From the NCBI RefSeq assembly GCF_010183535.1, contig NC_071333.1:17544587-17608586 (forward strand): a stretch of 64,000 bases of DNA, given 5' to 3'. The notes below the pieces were generated by a model. The model was given only the letters and a program-made list of their open reading frames with translations. It made no database searches and was not told the origin of the DNA. This DNA comes from Caenorhabditis remanei. Lineage: Eukaryota > Nematoda > Chromadorea > Rhabditida > Rhabditidae. Shown here in pieces: positions 1-12,374 of this stretch. The translations under genes were made by a program, and so were the position numbers. Each line of letters starts with the position of its first letter. The stretch's first letter is position 1.

Positions 1-247
1 ACATTGATGTTACCAGCGATAGCAAAAACGCAAAATAGAAAGTGTTTATCGGCTTTGGAAGAAAAGAACGGAATGAATGGGTCGCCACAGTACTTGCCAA
101 TGACATTTGTGTAGAAGATGACTGAAATTTTGAAAAATTGCTTTCGAGAATCCTAAAATGAAACTTTCACAAGTCATAGAAGAAGACGACCGCGATGACA
201 GTGGTCAAGGGGCCAAAACCCAGGAAGATGGAGCCGACGAAACTCAT
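1..247 (-). pseudogene. Frag1/DRAM/Sfk1-family membrane protein, partial, splice-defective
   Basis: This is the 5' end of a second copy of the gene at 1652-2825, cut by the window edge. The first exon (about 170-247) starts with an ATG just after an acceptor and encodes a first membrane helix (GFGPLTTVIAVVFF). The second exon (1-121, running off the window) encodes a segment matching the neighbour's DPFMPYISS...CVFAI region, here DPFIPFFSS...CVFAIAGN. The neighbour's first-intron donor is GTAAGT; the aligned bases here read GAAAGT (second intron base at 167), so the normal donor is destroyed. The nearest other GT, two bases upstream, would shift the frame. The copy is probably a pseudogene or mis-spliced, but the 3' part is not visible. 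Confidence 0.65.
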
Positions 248-270
248 TCCTTTAAAACAATGTGACAAAA

Positions 271-297
271 CTGCTGTATACAGAGGCAAACAATAAC
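271..297 (-). promoter_or_regulatory. 27-bp conserved upstream element, copy next to the defective DRAM paralogue
   Basis: These 27 bases are identical to 2850-2876, and both lie about 25 bp upstream of the start codon of a DRAM-family gene. The element contains the palindrome CTGTATACAG and, on the minus strand, TGTTTGC, which fits the forkhead (PHA-4-like) consensus. Identity amid otherwise diverged flanks could mean selection or simply recent duplication. Confidence 0.45.
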
Positions 298-479
298 AGA
301 GCAAGAAGAACGAGAAGAAGGAACGGTATTTCAAACTTTCCTGGATTTTCAATCCAAAATTTCAGACAAAAAACGGACATCTAATTAGAAATAAATATGA
401 TCTCTCTTCTTGTTCACCTTTTCGTTATGGAAATTGCTACGGTCGAAGCTTTCAAAAACATTTTTGACCAAAATTTTAG

Positions 480-661
480 GATCACCGAATCTGGGTGTTT
501 TCAAAGGGATCATCTGATTTCACGTAGAGTTTAGATACTCTGAATAATACTTTTAAAATGCTCTGAATAATTTTTTTTCCTGAAAAATAGTTCTGAAAAT
601 CTGAAAAAAAACCATTAAAATCAAACATTTTAGGAACAGATTATGAATAAGCAGATGTTAG
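480..661. repeat. Dispersed repeat, copy 1
   Basis: About 180 bp related to 4196-4361. Shared landmarks are a GGGATCA(T/G)CTGATTT core, a run of CTGAAAA motifs and a long identical end at 629-660. It lies in the gap between the two DRAM-family genes (248-1651), where I see no other feature. Confidence 0.5.
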
Positions 662-1651
662 ATATCCAACGATGCGTTGAGTCAAATGGTTAAATAAAAT
701 ATGATCAATATAATTATTTTATTCAAAGGACAACCGAATGTGTTAAGAAGAGACAATCAATTCAGGGCACAAAACCAGAGACAACGGGGATGTAGTCAGG
801 AATTGAATATTTTCACTATTCGGGGATTGGGTAGGACGTGTGAGATGTGATGCGAGATTCGGGGGAAGTCAAGAACGAACTGACTGGGGCAACAGTGTTC
901 GGGTTCAGATGACATTAAAGCTAATCACAAAGAGATGAAAACAGTAAGCGAGAATGCCATGCTACATGGGGAAGGAAGGGGATTCTAACAGGGAAGTGTG
1001 TACAAATAATTATGAGTTGTTGAAATGCGGGATCAGATAGAGGGGGGACAAGGGAGACAGAAATACAATTAAAAAATAAAAGAAATCAATAAGACCCAAG
1101 TGTTTGGTAGTCATGAATAAAGTTATGGCTTAAACCGTGTGTTTCAGACAGACAAAACTATAGGGAATAACAGGAACTGCATAGAAAATCTCAGGGGGAG
1201 TCCGTCACTAACTATAATTACTAATTCTGGGCAATTACAAGTTTTCAAATTGCTGAAAGATCAGAACATGTCATTTAAGTTATGTGACGAACTGGAATCA
1301 ACAATTGACCAACAATTGATGGGTTGAAAAAAAAAATTTCACATTATAAACATGATAATAAAGGCACGCTGGTTGATTCAGAAAACAAATCTTCCATACT
1401 TGTCAAGACCCGGCACAAAAGTTTAAAATTCTAATTTTTTTTTTAATTTCTAATTTTTTTTCGCGAAAAAATTAGTTGTTCATTTTTTGAAGCCGCACTT
1501 TGACAAGTATGAAAACTTCTTCTTTAGTTTCTGAAAAACAAAGCGGCCTGGAAGACGGTCAAGGCTATAGGTCGAGGGGTTAATCGAAATTCGTAGGGGT
1601 GGGGTATTATCCGGAGGCAGGGTATCGTGTAGTTCATCGTTATCTAGGAGC

Positions 1652-2825
1652 TTAGACGCGATAACGGTTGCGGTCGATGAAGAAGTCGCGGTTCTCCTCG
1701 TCGGAACGTTCAATAAACTTGGAGCTCAGGAAGTATTGAAGAGAGATCTTCTCGAATTCCGGTCCGAACGAGACCATGAAAGCCAATTGGAAGACGGCAC
1801 AACACCATTCGGCAACAGCAGAGATAATGTGAAACTCGACTCCCTGGAAATATGAAAGATTGGATTTTCTCATTTTCAATTGGGTCAGAACGTACAGGTT
1901 GGTAGATGTGACCATTCCATGGACGTGGCGTTGGGAGGTCCGGGTATTTGTTGTGGAAGATGGTGGAAGCGGTGATGCCGCAGACGAAGGCTGCAAAATG
2001 TTTTGTAAGTACTAATGTGCAAAAAAAGAGAATGGCAAGTTCGATTATCACTTCAGATTGCTGATTTTGACTACATAGATCATTTGATCCGTGAAGGTCA
2101 TCTCCAAAAATAGGAAATAGATTTTTCGAGTGATAGTAGTCTCGGAGGAATCCCCATTTCAATTTCAACTTTTTTTTGAAGTTTTAAACTTACAGGTAAC
2201 AAAGCAGAGGCCAGCCATGATGGTGCAGGTCAAACGGTAGATGAACACAGTGTAGACGGTGATTTCTGGGGAGGTGATGTAGGTGAAGTAGCACTGGAAG
2301 ATCATGTAGATGGTGAACCCTCCAAACATCACGAGAGCGGCGGTCATGTGAACTGGGATGATAGCAGTCTCCTGGACGTTGGCTACCACGAAGAGACCAA
2401 TAGCCGACAAATATCCGAACCATTTGGCGATTGTGTTCCAGCACAAGGGGTATCCCATATCTCGTTGGTAGAAGATGGAACGCATTTGGCGGTATCTGGA
2501 AATAATTTTTGGTAAAATTTGTAGTTTTATGAGATCTCTCGTGTACCTTACGAAGACCATGATGGAGATGAGGAAAGCACTGATGTTACCACCGATAGCA
2601 AAGACACAAGATTGAGGACGTTTATCGGCTGCGGAAGAAATGTACGGCATGAATGGGTCAACATCGTGCTTGACAATGGCAATCGTGTAGACGATGACTG
2701 AAATGTTAAAACGTTTGCTTTCTGAAGATCCTATAACAAAACTTACACATTTCAAAGAAGAAGATGAGCGCGATGAAGACGGGCAAGGGACCGAACCCCA
2801 GGTGGGTCAAGCCGAAGAAACACAT
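1652..2825 (-). CDS. Frag1/DRAM/Sfk1-family multi-pass membrane protein
   Basis: Five exons (2747-2825, 2547-2697, 2194-2495, 1896-1990, 1652-1843) join in phase to give 272 residues. The start ATG lies 2 nt after a TTTTACAG acceptor, consistent with spliced-leader addition. The order of a first membrane helix, a loop DPFMPYISSAADKRPQSCVF and several further hydrophobic segments matches the Frag1/DRAM/Sfk1 family, whose hallmark is a P-x-PYIS...P-x-S loop after helix 1. Family members include DRAM (lysosomal autophagy modulators) and TMEM150/Sfk1 proteins (plasma-membrane lipid signalling); which applies here cannot be told. Six membrane helices are expected and about six hydrophobic stretches are visible. 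The short C-terminal tail is charged (SDEENRDFFIDRNRYRV). A damaged paralogue lies directly downstream. Confidence 0.85.
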
Positions 2826-2849
2826 TCCTGTAAAATAAGATGAAAAAAA

Positions 2850-2876
2850 CTGCTGTATACAGAGGCAAACAATAAC
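2850..2876 (-). promoter_or_regulatory. 27-bp conserved upstream element, copy at the DRAM-family gene
   Basis: Exact match to 271-297, about 25 bp upstream of the ATG at 2825. It contains CTGTATACAG and a minus-strand TGTTTGC forkhead-like motif. It may be core promoter or outron sequence. Confidence 0.45.
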
Positions 2877-4195
2877 GGGGCAGGAAGAGCGAAACAAAAC
2901 AGGGGGAAAACAGAGAATCGATGGAAGAAGGGGGGAGATCACGTGAGAAACTCTTTTTTTTTTTTTCAAAAAACAACGGCGTCTTCTTTTAAGTGTTCCC
3001 TGTGTTTTGGTATTTCTTTGATGATAACAAATTGAAAGCGATAAGAATATGCTGAGGTACGCAGAAAATTGAATTCAAACGGAGGAAGATGTTTGTATTC
3101 TTTATAAGAAAAATAGGAGAGATTAGTTTCTTGAACTCGTCAAAACAATTTGTGGTTTGATTTTGATTACGTCAATGGACACTTTTTCGAAAATTCGGAC
3201 TTCGTTTAGATAACAACATCAAAACTAGGTTACAGGGACCAGCGAAATAAAACAAAAAGCGAACGGCTTGCGCGTATAATCTGGTGTTTCGACAGTCCAT
3301 CCCGTGTGTGTGTGTAGTGTTCGGAACCCTCTGTGCACACACGTGACCCCTACTCGATCACTCGAATGAGGGCGAGGTGAAAGAGAAAGGTGTCTGGCGG
3401 GCGAGTGTGTCATTTAACGAACAATGTGACCGGGCCATATGGCATCGGTTTCGAAAAGACAAGACGTTGGCAGATTTATCACATGTTTTCTTGTTAGCTG
3501 GTGAACCTATCGAAATTGAGTGGGGCTGAAGTTTTTCAAGCGTATTTTTGGGTAAAATGGAGAAAATGAAGGATTCAGAGAGGTGAAACCAGTTGTCAGA
3601 GTGTACAACATCAACCAAAGGGGCTAACGGATAATCCGTCATGTTCTGCTACGTGCACTAAACAAAAAACACCTCATCCTCTTTCTATTGTCAGCGGGGA
3701 GCTTGAATCGGGAGTAATGACGTATAAAAAGAACCCGAATTAGAGTGTATAAGCTTTTGAAATCATTTGTATCATATAAGCTGGACTAAAATGAATCGGA
3801 ATAGAATTTGAAGATTGAACACTGGGTGATTCATAATTCACGGAAGTGTGGGTCCCATAAGGAAAGAAATGAAAAAGGTCGTTATTTTTGGCCTAAAAAT
3901 GGGTTTTTCGTTTTGAAACATTTGCATTTAGAACGAAAAACTGGGTGAAGGATTGACACCAAACGGAATAGGGCATTTATTGGATTTTTGGCAGATGAGT
4001 CAGCACTTTTCGGTTGAAAAATCTGGAAAAAATTTTTTTTTAATACTTACACGTAGTTCAAGATATTCTGCAACCATCAGACTGATTATCTAAAAAAAAC
4101 AAGGCGAAAAAACCAAAAAATGAGGAAAAGCTGAATTTTTAGGGTTTATGCATGAACAGATAAATAATTTCGAAAGTTAGGTATGTGTCGTTTTT

Positions 4196-4445
4196 TAGGC
4201 CTACCGAGTATGGGAATTTTCTAAGGGATCAGCTGATTTTCCGAGGCCTATAGATGCCCTGAATTAAAAAAAATAAATTTTCTGAAAAATTCCTGAAAAC
4301 CGGATAAAAAGCCATAAAACATAAGAAATTTTAGGAACAGATTATGAATAAGCAGATGTTAAATTTCAAAAGCTAGGCTATATGACCTTGACGGGTCTCG
4401 ACTAGAAGAGTAGGCTGCGGTAGGTGTCGATTTACGGAAGGGTAC
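4196..4445. repeat. Dispersed repeat with TCGATTTACGG core, copy 2
   Basis: Its left part matches 480-661. Its right part, with GGGTCTCG and TCGATTTACGG (4428-4438), matches about 4884-5000. The TCGATTTACGG core is, from memory, common in Caenorhabditis dispersed repeats. No coding content. Confidence 0.55.
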
Positions 4446-4779
4446 GGTATGAGTTGGTTTTGGGTGCAAATCATCATTTTTCAAGTTGGAAAAGAGAATT
4501 TTGTCTGGAAAAAAAATATTCTGAGCCTATGAGGAATTTCAAAGCTAGGAAAATCTTATATTACGTTGAATTCAGAAAGATTTTGGGCCAGAATTTTGGG
4601 CCAATCAAAAAAAAGAAGATTTCAGGCTCGAAAGATGAGTGGAGACTTCCAATAATTTAAGTCAACTCCAATAAGCTTATGAAAACAAAGAAAAATTATC
4701 GCTGCTCAGTGGACCGTCTAAAATTTAGGTCAAAGTTTTAGGCCAAGTCAAATAGAGGAGTTATAACGGTCATAAACAT

Positions 4780-5000
4780 ATCTCACACAGTTTCTATTCA
4801 GCATCCAAGTCGTAAAACTATTTTAGAAAAGGATTTGACTAGAAAAAACTGAAAAAATCCAAAAAAATCCAAAGAAAAAGCCCAAATTTTAGGAATAAAT
4901 TATGCACAGGAAGATAAATGATTTCAAAAGTAAGGTCACGCGCCTTTGTGGGTCTCGCTAGGAAGAAGGGCCGCGGCTTGTGTCGATTTACGGAGTACGG
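4780..5000. repeat. Dispersed repeat with TCGATTTACGG core, copy 3
   Basis: The segment around 4884-5000 aligns base by base with 4325-4445, including TTTTAGGAA, GGGTCTCG and TCGATTTACGG (4983-4993). The two copies are in the same orientation about 560 bp apart. Confidence 0.5.
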
Positions 5001-6104
5001 TATTTCAAGCTTTTTGGGATATAATTCTTTATTTTCATGCTAAAAAAGGTGAGAAATGGAAAAATAATAAATTTTCGACAGAGAAAAATTCTCTACAGTT
5101 TTTTAGCGCAAGTTTCACTTCGTTTTATTTGTTTTCGGTCATGAATAAAAGAAAAAGTGGACACTTTTTGAAAAAAAATTGAAGAAAAAATATTTTTTTT
5201 TATTTTAAATTGCTGTAGTTGACATTTTGGTAGTTCTATGAAGTTCACTAGTTAGGCAAACTGATCACCCAGAAAAATTTAATAATTATTTAAATTATAA
5301 AATTTTTAGGTGCTCATTTACTCGGAAGCATCATACACCTACTCAGGATACGCATAACTCTTTGAGAGCAGGTCGATGCTCAACAATTCTGCAAGTAGAC
5401 ACAAAAAAAAACATGTTTTAGATTTTATTAGCTTCATTATTCATGCTTAGTTTACAATATACAGGACAGCGAAGACCGACTAAATAAGGAAAAGTGCAAA
5501 GGACGGGCGATTTGAGATTATACATGGAAAACGACTTTTCTTATCCAGAAGAAGCGAATAAAGGGACAGAGAACAAAGAAGTTTGTGTGACGTTGTACCA
5601 CCGAGTACAGGGAGTTTTATAGCATAAGAGAAGGTTTGAGACGGAAAAAATCAAGAGAAATACACTAATGAGAGAGAGAGACAGGAAGTATGAAGGAATG
5701 AGATGGACATTATATACCAGCAACTAAAAATAGACTTCAGAATATGGTCGGGAAAACTACTTTTGAAGAAAGAGTTAACATTTTACGGTAAAAAATGAAA
5801 ACATGAAAAATTCCATTTCAGACTTGAAAACTTGTAAGTAACAATCGTTGGATGAACTTTTGAACATTAGGATTTTCGTTGTAAAAAATGGAAAAAATAG
5901 AAACTCTGGAAAACAAAGGAATAAAAACAATAGGAGTGCAATAAAATTAAATTTTTTTGATTTTTTTGATTCGGACGGAAATATGGACGTTTTTGAGATC
6001 AACAAGATAAATCAACTAAGGGTACTTGATTAGAATACAATAAGGTGGCTTTGATGGCATGGTATAACAACGTCAATGAATGAAACACGAGAACGACAAA
6101 TTAT

Positions 6105-9100
6105 TCATGCTCTCGACTTGTTTCCAATTGCACCGGAGGCCAGAAGACGAATATAAAGACACTCGCGGACGTGATTATTGGTGTCCTCGGTTTGAGTCGA
6201 ACTACAGAGAAGGTCGACAGCTGTGTCTCCTTGGAAATCCGACAAATTGGCCAATTCGGTGAAAGTGTCCTCGTTGACCACGGTTTGAAGGAACTGAATT
6301 TGTGGATGTTAGTATACATAAGGGAAATTTCCTTTCAGAAACTCACGTCCAAGAGGTCAACGTCCATCTTGTCGACAGCGTGGTGAACGATATTCTTGCC
6401 AGTTGAACTTTCCTGGAATAAAATAATTTTATATTTTGTACTCATTCACTACAGGTGCTTACCGCAATAGTGGGGTCAGCTCCAGCCTTCATAAGTGCTT
6501 GCATGATATTCTTGTTGTCAATTTTCTGTTGAGTCTGCTCATCCATCATTCCATGCATTTTAACTGCGCAGAGAAGTGGAGTTTGTCCATCATCGTTTGT
6601 TGCATTCACACGGACCTCTCTCTTGCCAAGAAGGATCTGGAATTAGGTATTTATTCATTAATATTTGATAAACCTTATCAAAGTTATCAGTGGGACAGCT
6701 AGGAAAATAGTATAACAAGTTATTATCGAAATTATTTAAAATTTGATTTTTGAAACTTCGATTAGTCTACATTCTAAAATCCTGACTAATAGATAAAACC
6801 AGTTTTCCCTAGCCGTAATTTCCGGGTTCAGGTAGGTGGTCGTTCTATAAAACTCTGCAAACACGAACAGAGTTCAGGAGATCAGATTTCACTATGATTA
6901 CATCAAGATACCTCAGTAATATTGGTCATGCCACGTGATGCTGCAAAATGAAGCGGACTATCTCCACCGGCTCGGGAGCTTATACCATTGGGAGATGCAC
7001 CGATTTCCAAGAAGTAGTCAACAACCTGGAAAATATTGTTGCAGGGTTACTGTACTCTGATTTTTGTCAGTTTTTATGTACCTCGAAGCTTCTCTGCAAG
7101 ACGGCGACATAGAGTGGAGTCTCCCCAAAGTTGTTGCTGACATTGTACATACTAGCTTCATTCTCTTTGATAGTCTTCTTCATTGTCTCACACAATCCAT
7201 AAATCTTTCCGAGATCATTGTGAGCTGCGACAATATGGAGTGGAGTGTCTCCATCGGCATCACGGTTGGATAGCAAAGTACTCCACTGAAAAATTTAATT
7301 ATTGCGCATAAAATTGAGAGAAAAATATGATAAAATTGACATACTGTAGTGCAAGCCCAATGAAATCCAGTTGCAAGATCGGATTCAGGAATAATAGCGA
7401 GGAGACGTTGTTTTGCAGTGGCATTCTCAGTGGTGCGTGGGCTGAGGCGGGTTTGGTTGAATGATGGCGTAGTCGGGCCACTGAAATGATGAAGTGATTC
7501 TTGGTTGTTGTGTCTTGTAACCACGCCGACATGACACCTCTTCAGCACTTTCATTTATTTCGATTCGAGCGCTGATAAGATATCAGAGATATCAGGCCCA
7601 CCGGCTGAATGCGAGAAAAAAGGCGGGTGTTCTTTCTCCGTGATTTTGTAGTACTCCGACGAAAAATAAGCAAATTCTAGACTAGACGCGGAACTCTACA
7701 GGTACCGGTTTTTTTAGTATCTTCTTTTCTTTATCATGCCAAAAATAGTGTAAAATCGAATCGCGCGTTCTGCGTGAAAAGAAAGTGGTTGTTTCAAAAA
7801 AATTTTGCAAATTTAATGTGTCTCCTGAAAACAAACCTTTTGTGATACCATTCAGTTATCATAGAACCAGTGTACGATGTCTACCTGCCAGTTTTTGTTG
7901 AGATTATTCAGATGTTGCAAAAATGTGAATGTGTGTTGGAGATCAAAAAAGAAGAGGATGAAAAAAGGGGGGGGATTTTTCGCGAAAGAGGTGAGTATAG
8001 GGAACTGAATAAGAATCAAACCAGGAAGTAAAAAAACGCCGCTGGCGGGCCGTAGTGCAGAAATAACACGGTTTGATTCGACCTCGAGAAACACTGTTTT
8101 GTATAGGCAAAAGTGACTATGGGGACAGCAGCAGCAGCCGAAGAAACGAAGCCGCTAATTTCCATCTTATCCGTCTTCTCAAAAACTGTTGGTTGGAGAG
8201 AAGACAGAGGATCGGCGTACTTCCTCGGACGATGATCCTTATCATGATAGGGCATACATCTACAGTAATACCGCTGTTTTGGAAAAGCTTGGAAATTGAA
8301 AGATAGGAGAGTTGAAGAGATGGACATTGACCGATCAGGAGGTGAGCTTTGAAACTTTCAGAGAAAAAAATGTTTGTGAAACCTAAGAGGCTGGTGAGAG
8401 GCAAATTGTTCATTGATTTATTTTTGAAACTGACAAAAATTTCGATTTTTTGAACTCAGATGCTCTTCCCTCTCAAAGTTTTCATTTCAAAGTTATAAAA
8501 CTTCGATTGAGATATAATTCTCTATTGTACGTTACATACATTATTTTTTAAACTGATCTTTCAATGAACACAAGGTTGCAGAACAACGCATGATCGCTAA
8601 CAAAGAAACAAAATGGGCTGAAAATGAAACTATTTAAAAAGTTTGAAAAAGTATAATTCCGTTTTCTGGAACTTTCGAATCAGATGAAGAATGAAAAAAC
8701 GACTTGAAACAAAATGAAATTCTTTGGTAGGTTTCATCATATGATTTGCTGTAAAACCCCATTTCACGATTCTACTACTACTATTTTTTATTGATTTTTA
8801 TGGTTATCATCTTTTGTAGTCGTTCCAATAAGAGAAACCAAAAATAAAAATTACTGATGTTGATACGAAGTTGTTATGAAGCTAGTAATGCTATGACTGG
8901 GATTTTCTTATTCCCATACCTAACACATTCAATCTATTTTGTAATGCTTATATTTTACGAGTCACGTGCTTCACCCTCCCTAGATAATTATAGATAGATA
9001 ATTCTATGTTCTGTTTACCTGTAGGTTCCTTGTGGTACATGTGGTGATGCATTTGGAGCCGAACGAGCTGACATTGGGGAGCAGACTCCAGAGTCGGCGG

Positions 9101-11392
9101 ATGGCGGACGTCCCTTTGGACTCTCTTCCTTGCTGTACTGGTTTGAGTACTGCAAGATGAAGTCCTGCAGACTCTCCGGCAACTCGTTGTTTTCCGGAGT
9201 CAAGACGCGAGAAGTGTCTGCAAGATAATAATCATATTTGTACCACACTACAAACGGTTGTCCGCGAGAAGTGGTCGGCCATCGGAACACCTATTCATTC
9301 GGATGCAAGAAAGGCACGTTGCTGTTATTTATCATGGTTTGTGTATACATCCAAACATTAAATCCAACATTAAGTAAAAGTGAAACTGAATTTGTGAAAT
9401 AAAATAAATATTTGAAAAATTGTTTGTTTAATCTATTTCCAAAAACTGAAACAAAAAGGATATATGATTATAGTGTATTAATCGGACTAGATATTCGGTA
9501 CAACGTGTTCTCCCATGTTTAAACTACTGGAATATTTGGCAACTAATAAAAGGAACAGGGATAATTTTTATTCCCTGTCAATAAATAAATTAAATTAAGG
9601 GTGCTGAGTTTTTGGGAAAGTTGGTAAAATGAGTGATCACCATGAAAAAAAAGTTTGAAATAAAAGCCATATACTAATGAATACTATACGACCTTCGAAA
9701 ATTATTTTCTTTTCTCTATTGTACGTTCTTGCACTATTCGGGATCATCGAAACACTTGATCAACACTAATTATGACACCGTGCGAGAGGGGTGGAACACC
9801 GTTCCGACCAGCGAACCATCGCAATTCTTGTATATAGTATGATCAGGACCGTTTGTATGTATTGGGTCGCAAACGGTTCACACTAGAAACTGACCAGCAG
9901 AGGAAATCTCGGAAAAGGGACTTTGCAACGAATCCTTTGGGCTATGCTGAGGCGGTGATGAGGAACCGTATCCATCCGATGACAACACAGTGTCAGGAGT
10001 TGTCGAAGCGGAGATCGACCTGTAAGAATTGATAAAAACATGCCAAACACCTGTTCGAAGAACGACATGACAAATCATGTCATCTTTGTCTTCTTCTTCG
10101 CACCCTCTTGATTTTTAACGTTGTGGAAAAAGCAAAACGAAAGGAAAAGGTAATTAATTCGTACCCAATTGTGGTGTCTGGGCTAAACGACCAAGTGCTT
10201 CCGCATTCATAGCCGCTACCGTAGCCGGTGTATGCTGTAATATCCGCCATGTCGCCCATTGGTGGCTGTGGAACACATCCATATGGGATTTGGGCTGAAA
10301 AAAACGTATTGGCGGTTTTCTTTATTTGGGGGTAGCTGTATTGTAAGGTAGAAATGGAGCAATTGTTAGATTTCTTGAAAAAAAAAACTATCTTTAAACA
10401 ATTCTAATGATTATACTAAGCACAATATTTCAGATATAAGAAGAAAAGATAAATATTCTAAATTTCGCTCAAAACAGCTTATCTAACATTATCTTCCTTA
10501 TAACGGAAGCTGATTGACACTAAATTCTGTTTCTTGAATGAATCACCTTTCTGGATAATGTATGGATGATGTGGTGCAACGCTGGCAACACGAATATTCT
10601 GCACCGGTCCCCTTCCTAAAAGCTCTCCATTCTTCTTATTCTCTGCTTCTTCCTTGTTCCCGTCCTCCGGCTCTTTCTCTGCCTTCTTCTCTTTGTCATC
10701 CACTTTTTGTTCCTCATTATTATCTTTCTCTTTTTTCACTTCAACATCTTCCTCGTTTTCCTTCTCATTGGTCTCCTGCTTTTCAGCCTTCTGGAATAGA
10801 CGGCTTCATTAATAATAATTGCTCGTTTCGTGCGATCTACTCTACTACATATTGAAAATTCATCTCGTGAAACTCCGTTTTTATGAAACATCTGCTTCTG
10901 ACGTGTGGCATTAGAAAACGTGAGAAATGGGATTATGGAAAAAAAGGGAACTTGGTAAAATGAGTCATTTCCCTTTTTCACTCATTAGCACACAACGCGA
11001 TTTTCAAGATATTCAAGACACTAACCTTGTTTTGCTTGCTATTAGGAGTTAAGTCAGCAAATAGCTTGACGCCATCCAACTGGAATTTCGAAGTTTTTGT
11101 CTTCTTAGCCAACGCGGATGATCTGATGTTTTGGATATCACGGAAGTCAGATGGAGTCACCCCATGTTGAGATTCGAACTGGAAAAAAATAGTCTTATGA
11201 AAATTGGATTACTGTAGCATATGACATCAAATCAAATTTAGAATCTTATGATCGTACCTTATTGACACTTTTTTGATTGGCGTCACTGTTGACGGTCAGT
11301 TTACCGAGCAGATTGCTGAGCTGGTCGGCCGGACTCTCCGACGGAATTGCTCGAGCCACAAGGCAATTTCCCTTAGGGGCAACAGTTGCCAT
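6105..11392 (-). CDS. IkB-like ankyrin-repeat protein (nfki-1 or ikb-1 orthologue)
   Basis: Twelve exons join in frame: 11258-11392, 11026-11178, 10547-10790, 10165-10294, 9895-10019, 9019-9217, 7345-7480, 7082-7285, 6912-7025, 6463-6636, 6347-6412, 6105-6293, giving 622 residues. The ATG lies 2 nt after a CCTTCCAG acceptor. Order: an N-terminal region; a Lys/Glu-rich stretch (about 97-155); a Ser/Pro-rich region with DSGVCS at 304-309, the phosphodegron form DSGxxS of IkB proteins; then ankyrin repeats (about 383-570) with DGDTPLHIV, FGETPLYVAV, GGDSPLHFA and DGQTPLLCA. IkB proteins bind and retain or co-activate transcription factors. C. elegans has two, ikb-1 and nfki-1 (an IL-17 signalling component); the X-like neighbourhood favours nfki-1, but I do not recognise the sequence itself. 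Intron 6 (7481-9018) holds no other gene but contains a likely alternative start. Confidence 0.92.
7552..7600 (-). promoter_or_regulatory. Possible internal promoter and start of a short IkB-like isoform
   Basis: Exon 7 of the IkB-like gene can be entered by read-through from an ATG at 7554-7552 in the same frame, directly preceded by an in-frame TAA. This adds 24 new residues before the exon's first Ser and would give a 318-residue protein with the ankyrin repeats but no degron. Just upstream are three GATA-type sites: CTGATA at 7572-7577 and TATCAG at 7581-7586 and 7590-7595. GATA sites near a start are typical of intestinal nematode promoters. The isoform is inferred. Confidence 0.45.
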
Positions 11393-12360
11393 GGCTGGAA
11401 GGATATAATAATTTTGGGGACTTATGAGATATGGAGAATAAGGAAATGAAGAAAACGGCTGGATAGTTTAAAAACAAGGAAAATGAAAAATTTGAAACAG
11501 CTATTTGAAAAATCTGATGAAACAACAAAATGGAGAAATGATTTTTGAAAGATGCAGCGAATAACGAATGAGCAAATTGGTTCTGTTGACCTACTAAGAA
11601 CATTCATACTTTAGTCATGCATAGACAGACATTGGATTAAAAAAATTGATCTCATACTAAAAACATGTGAGAAGAAAAAAAAGAAGAAAAAATTCAAGAT
11701 CATTCGAGTGATATTATAATCGCATATCAGAGCATGAATAGACAGAAAATGATTTTTTATGAAACTAGAAAATACGAAAATCTTGTATTCAATGAAATGA
11801 ATAAAGTCAGAAGAGTACGCGTGAGAATGAGGAGAATAGACAACCAAAAAGTTAAAAAAATGAACTTGACAATGTTTCTAAGAGGACAAGATTCCAGACA
11901 CTACTCGAAAGAAATTGACGGAATTAGAACAAACGTTTCAAGAGCGAATTGAAATTAGCCTAAGACGTCAACGTTCAAAAAAAAAAGAAACGGGAAGAAA
12001 GAGAAATGAAATAAAAGATGATGGGACAATAAGAAAAAGAGAAGAGGCTACAAGTGTTTGATTTTTGACGAAAAGGACCATTCAATTGTTCTCAAAAATA
12101 TTGGTATTTGCAAAGTTCGGGGTGGTTTGAGAAAGTAAGGAAAAGAGGGAACGGAGACAAATATTTGAGCACAAGGTGAGTGAGTCGATGTGAGATCTCT
12201 CTGGCCGCCGTCATACCCACACACACACACATAGATCCATACTACTGCCTATCATTAGTCAACTTGTGAGAGTCTCTTTTTCGTCTCCCGTTTTGTCGGG
12301 CTTTTTCTTTCTTTGAAGGGAAGTGGACGCGACGCAACCGCGCCGCAATGAATGCCCGCT

Positions 12361-12374
12361 CCCCCCCCCCCCCC
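12361..12374 (+). repeat. Poly-C tract (C14)
   Basis: A run of 14 C, followed 9 bases on by a G6 run, in a GC-rich block upstream of the IkB-like gene. The opposite strand is a G14 tract able to form G-quadruplex DNA. In C. elegans such tracts are unstable without the DOG-1/FANCJ helicase. Confidence 0.85.

Larger units (their letters stand above)
2828..6104. other. Intergenic DNA with repeats, upstream of the DRAM-family gene
   Basis: No coding region supported. The stretch holds the 27-bp element, at least two copies of a dispersed repeat (4196-4445 and about 4780-5000), and AT-rich sequence. It separates the 5' end of the DRAM-family gene from the 3' end of the IkB-like gene. Confidence 0.6.

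Noticed and set aside
8016..8413. Overlapping frames of 77-103 codons in IkB intron 6
   Set aside because: The flanking exons join in phase (AG|T, a Ser codon) without any insert, and these frames overlap each other on both strands.
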